From: UBA1756 sp045132235
Lineage (GTDB): Bacteria; Bacteroidota; Bacteroidia; Bacteroidales; WCHB1-69
DNA length: 33,022 bases
Reading direction: 5' to 3'
Assembly: GCA_045132235.1 (NCBI GenBank)
Contig: JBGURX010000027.1
Coordinates: forward strand, 1-33,022
Below are positions 31,101 through 33,022 of the stretch, piece by piece. A model generated the notes under the pieces. The model was not told where the DNA came from and ran no database searches. It was given only the letters and a program-made list of their open reading frames with translations. A program made the translations under genes and the position numbers. Every line of letters begins with the position of its first letter. Position 1 is the first letter of the stretch.

Positions 31101-32941
31101 GTGCCAACGTCATGGCAACGGCTGTGGAAGCCGACGACTACTTCGTCTTCGCCATCCCCTACAACCCGCCTTACGGCTATACCGACGGTACCCGTATTTT
31201 TGCCAACGCTACCGACGACACGTGGAGTTCGGTCGTCAACCTGCCCTTTACCTTCTGTTATTATGGCAATACCTACACCCAGATTGTGGCAGGTGCCAAC
31301 TCTGTGGCCACCTTTAACACCAGCGTGGCCGGCAACAGCTGCGCATGGTCGTACGACGAGTCCATTCCCGATGCCGCTCTCTTCCCCAACACCATCTTTG
31401 CCTGCTATCGAGACATCTACCCCTCCACCAGCGATTATGTGGCATCCACGGGCGACGGCGGCATTTTCGAGGGTGTTTTAGGAGAATATCCTTGCAGAAG
31501 CTATGTGTTGAGCTTCAACAATATCAAGCTTTTCTCCTGCACCGATATCAGAACCTTCACCTCCATGATTGTATTATATGAAGGCACGAATGTTATTGAT
31601 ATTTATTTGCGTGATGCACCGACCTGCACCTCATGGAACGACGGCAACGGCGTGATTGGTCTCCAGAATGCCGACTGCTCGCGAGGCATCACACCTCCCG
31701 GCCGCAACACGGGTCCGTGGACCGCTCACGAAGAGGCATGGCGCTTCATGCCGACCGGACAGCCCAGCTACACCGTCACTTGGTATCTGGGCACTGACAC
31801 GTCGGCCAACGGCACCGTGCTCGGACATGGCGACCTGCTGACCGTAACTCCCAGTGAGAGCAACGACTATACCGCCCGTCTGCAATACACTGCCTGCAAC
31901 GGCGACTACTTCGACATTGTCAACCGCTGCCATATCAACGTCAACAATGCCACACCTATTCTGACCGTGGTGGCATCCAAAGACACCCTTTGTCCGAACG
32001 AAGAGGTAACCATCGAGGCTTTCACCGAGACTCCCATCTCCTACGTATGGAACACGGGCGACACCGTGGCGCAATTCACCACCATTCCCGAAGATGTTGT
32101 GACCACCTATACCGTGACCGTAACCTATGAAAACGGCTGCGTGAGAAGCGACAGCGTCACCATTTATGCTGTGGCCTCCATCGACCCGCCGACCTTCACG
32201 CTGGAGCCTAACGAAGCCTGCGCCGGCGAGCGATTTGTCATCACAGCCAACGACTACGCTTACTACCACTGGAGCAACGGTGCCACTACCCAGTCCATCA
32301 CCGTCTATCCGCAAGTCACCACCACCTACACGCTGACCGTGGCCGACGAGGTGGGTTGCCAGTCCAGCGGACAGACCACCGTCACCGTACATCCCTATCC
32401 TACTGCAGCTTTCGCTCCCGAACAGTTCCTCACCTATCTTGAGGATGGCGTCGCCGACGTACGCTTCCTCGACTTCTCGGAAGGCGCTGCCAATTGGCTC
32501 TATGACTTTGGAGACCAGTGGTCCAACTCCAACACCGCCATCGAGCAGAGCCCCAGCCATACCTACACACACTCCGGCATCTACACAGTGACCCAGTGGG
32601 TGACTTCCGACTTCGGATGTTCAGACTCTGTCACGCATCAGGTATCTATCCAGAAACCATTCTACTTCTACGTACCCAACGCCTTCACACCCGATGGTGA
32701 CGGCATCAATGAAATTTGGCTGCCGCAAGGCGAAGGTGTGGACGAAAGCAACTACGTGTGCATGGTGTTCGACCGCAACGGCCGAATGATTTTCAAGACC
32801 AACTCGCTGACTCAAGGCTGGGACGGCAAAGATTCCCATGGCAAGCCTGTTCCCTGCGCCAGCTATGTGTATGTCATCCAGACCAGCACCATGGACGCCA
32901 CCCCGAAAGAGTTCCTCGGTACCGTCACTGTTGTACGTTAA
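28181..32941 (+). CDS. Giant T9SS/gliding-type secreted surface protein with CUB, adhesin-like repeats, PKD and CHU_C domains
   Basis: A 1586-residue exported protein; ATG at 28181 is chosen because it opens the signal peptide (MRKTFFALLILLAG). Order: Ig-like strands (23-60); a CUB-like domain (about 66-172, DSGGPSGNYSSSE, CDYIYVYEG, YDGWQAIVSC); an Ig-like half-module; two 357-residue repeats beginning at C230 and C587, each with a MAM/cleaved-adhesin-like part (EWTLVNGSQTNQW, FDWKCGGESSCDYM, WHNDGSVQNY) plus two Ig-like modules; a conserved Bacteroidetes surface domain (about 960-1200, AIPYNPPYGYTDGT, PPGRNTGPW, EEAWRF); more Ig-like modules; a PKD domain (about 1406-1492); and a CHU_C type-B T9SS signal (about 1494-1586, PNAFTPDGDGINE, GWDGKDSHGKP). 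It should be secreted by T9SS and held at the surface; ligand unknown. Confidence 0.9.
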   Translation: MRKTFFALLILLAGCLSSAFGQCTVSISGPTGIVCNGDQVTLTASINGADPGSCATSVNMSNTTTTVTCGQSICFYDSGGPSGNYSSSESLIHTFTSSNGSPVTITFLSANGESCCDYIYVYEGVGTGGTQLHYGLLSTVNGNVSYTSTSNSLTVKFTSDGSVQYDGWQAIVSCDACTNYTYNWSNGMTGQTITVSPTSQTTYTVTANSEGCCSSTASVTINPTNCVNNCNGFETTADRAEWTLVNGSQTNQWVMSTGTNNGGQYSLYVSNAPTSAVPANSYTNTTSNVWAYKDIEFPECDDDYVLSFDWKCGGESSCDYMGVWIGAPATVTAGSTTAPSGATRISNPNQTNSSYSTYFNTYGSYNGDWHHVEITLANATYSGQIMRLYFLWHNDGSVQNYCPAAVDNVCIQSCEPCNQPVVNVTPESALLCQGQSVTFNATVSGGSGHGYTYEWTPATGLSSTNTATTTATPSATTTYTLRVTDSEDCAKSVRIPVEISGTTIEITQSPAVYCRGTDPVTLNAVLNVSGSCSNYTYAWSNGPTGNISTDVPQQNTTYTVTATPVGGDCCTLTATHTVQVGDCNQDCNDFETATGRAEWTLVNGSQTNQWVTGTGTNNGGQYALYVSNSPTAATPPNSYTNTASTVWAYKEIEFPECDDDFVLSFDWKCGGESSCDYMSIFIGGETTVTAGSTTQPAGSTRITNPDATSSSYTNYFNTYGNYNDQWHHTEVILDHETYSGQYMLLYFMWHNDGSVQNYSPAAVDNVCIQACIPCDQPVVTVTPASVILCQGGSATFTASATGGSGSDYTFTWSPAGSLNTANGPTVTATPDETTVYRVRVTDGAGCAKTVRVTAEVSGTRLNVQATPAGFCAGSTEPVTITANLQVEGSCSSYTYAWNNGATGTTINDNPTISTTYTVTATPADPACCELISSVTVAVMDCAAEGCPSVAPAELGTNNVDIDIDCSTQPDVTLSANVMATAVEADDYFVFAIPYNPPYGYTDGTRIFANATDDTWSSVVNLPFTFCYYGNTYTQIVAGANSVATFNTSVAGNSCAWSYDESIPDAALFPNTIFACYRDIYPSTSDYVASTGDGGIFEGVLGEYPCRSYVLSFNNIKLFSCTDIRTFTSMIVLYEGTNVIDIYLRDAPTCTSWNDGNGVIGLQNADCSRGITPPGRNTGPWTAHEEAWRFMPTGQPSYTVTWYLGTDTSANGTVLGHGDLLTVTPSESNDYTARLQYTACNGDYFDIVNRCHINVNNATPILTVVASKDTLCPNEEVTIEAFTETPISYVWNTGDTVAQFTTIPEDVVTTYTVTVTYENGCVRSDSVTIYAVASIDPPTFTLEPNEACAGERFVITANDYAYYHWSNGATTQSITVYPQVTTTYTLTVADEVGCQSSGQTTVTVHPYPTAAFAPEQFLTYLEDGVADVRFLDFSEGAANWLYDFGDQWSNSNTAIEQSPSHTYTHSGIYTVTQWVTSDFGCSDSVTHQVSIQKPFYFYVPNAFTPDGDGINEIWLPQGEGVDESNYVCMVFDRNGRMIFKTNSLTQGWDGKDSHGKPVPCASYVYVIQTSTMDATPKEFLGTVTVVR
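28868..31003 (+). repeat. Tandem 1071-bp internal duplication in the surface-protein gene
   Basis: The codon for C230 at 28868 and that for C587 at 29939 start two in-frame copies exactly 1071 bases (357 codons) apart. Long identical protein segments recur, for example EWTLVNGSQTNQW, IEFPECDDD, FDWKCGGESSCDYM and WHNDGSVQNY. The copies differ at many third codon positions. The second copy ends near C941 (31003). Confidence 0.9.
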
Positions 32942-32962
32942 TCTACCCTCTGCTCACTCAAA

Positions 32963-33022
32963 ATGAAAAACATCCGCAACTTCTGCATCATTGCTCATAT
33001 TGACCACGGGAAAAGCACTTTA
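32963..33022 (+). CDS. lepA: Elongation factor 4 (LepA), N-terminal fragment cut by the window end
   Basis: Only the first 20 codons are present. They encode MKNIRNFCIIAHIDHGKST plus one more residue, the very conserved LepA/EF4 start including the P-loop AHIDHGKST. LepA is a ribosomal GTPase that back-translocates or remodels stalled ribosomes. The ATG lies 21 bases after the surface-protein stop and no promoter box is seen between them. The rest of the gene is outside the window. Confidence 0.9.
   Translation, partial: MKNIRNFCIIAHIDHGKSTL

Overview
The window looks like a chromosomal segment of a member of the Bacteroidota, most likely order Bacteroidales. Four things point that way. (1) Eleven matches to the Bacteroidetes -7 promoter box TAnnTTTGC sit mainly in intergenic gaps. 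(2) There is a gliding-motility/type IX secretion (T9SS) type C-terminal domain. (3) A eukaryote-type glycogen synthase is fused to an alpha-glucan phosphorylase. (4) Bacteroidetes-style BatA and TamB proteins are present. Most genes are moderately GC-rich, while the first ~2.4 kb and the intergenic gaps are visibly AT-richer. I see no tRNA, rRNA, CRISPR array, insertion sequence or phage gene.

Layout. 1-2440: a small accessory stretch holding a repeat, a stand-alone GIY-YIG protein and an exported DUF4424/YARHG-like protein on the minus strand, then a divergent DUF4160-DUF2442 pair. The pair runs with a 4-base overlap into mtaB, a tRNA methylthiotransferase. 3729-5630: a membrane-bound nucleotide-sugar dehydratase, followed by purine-rich tandem repeats and a terminator. 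5850-14147 (minus): a DUF4328-like membrane protein, then a tight four-gene run read as tamB, PAS, BatD-like, batA. 14160-19155 (plus): tsaD, holA, an SRPBCC protein, lptB and lnt, a housekeeping run of translation, replication and envelope genes. 19142-21902 (minus): rluD, rlmI and an exported thioredoxin. 21977-22468 (plus): a YbaK-like tRNA-editing protein. 22479-27963 (minus): a GT4 glycosyltransferase and the glycogen synthase/phosphorylase fusion. 28181-32941 (plus): a 1586-residue secreted, repeat-bearing surface protein. The first 20 codons of lepA end the window.

Common themes. Envelope biogenesis dominates: TamB, LptB, Lnt, the sugar dehydratase, GT4 and the surface protein. A second theme is tRNA/rRNA quality: TsaD makes t6A37, MtaB thiomethylates it, and RluD, RlmI and the YbaK-like editor act on rRNA or tRNA. 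Most genes are ordinary core genes. The parts I would look at again are the DUF4160-DUF2442-mtaB coupling with its candidate operator, the tamB-PAS-Bat run with a non-ATG tamB start facing tsaD, and the surface protein with its internal 1071-bp duplication. I do not see convincing evidence of a wholly new system.
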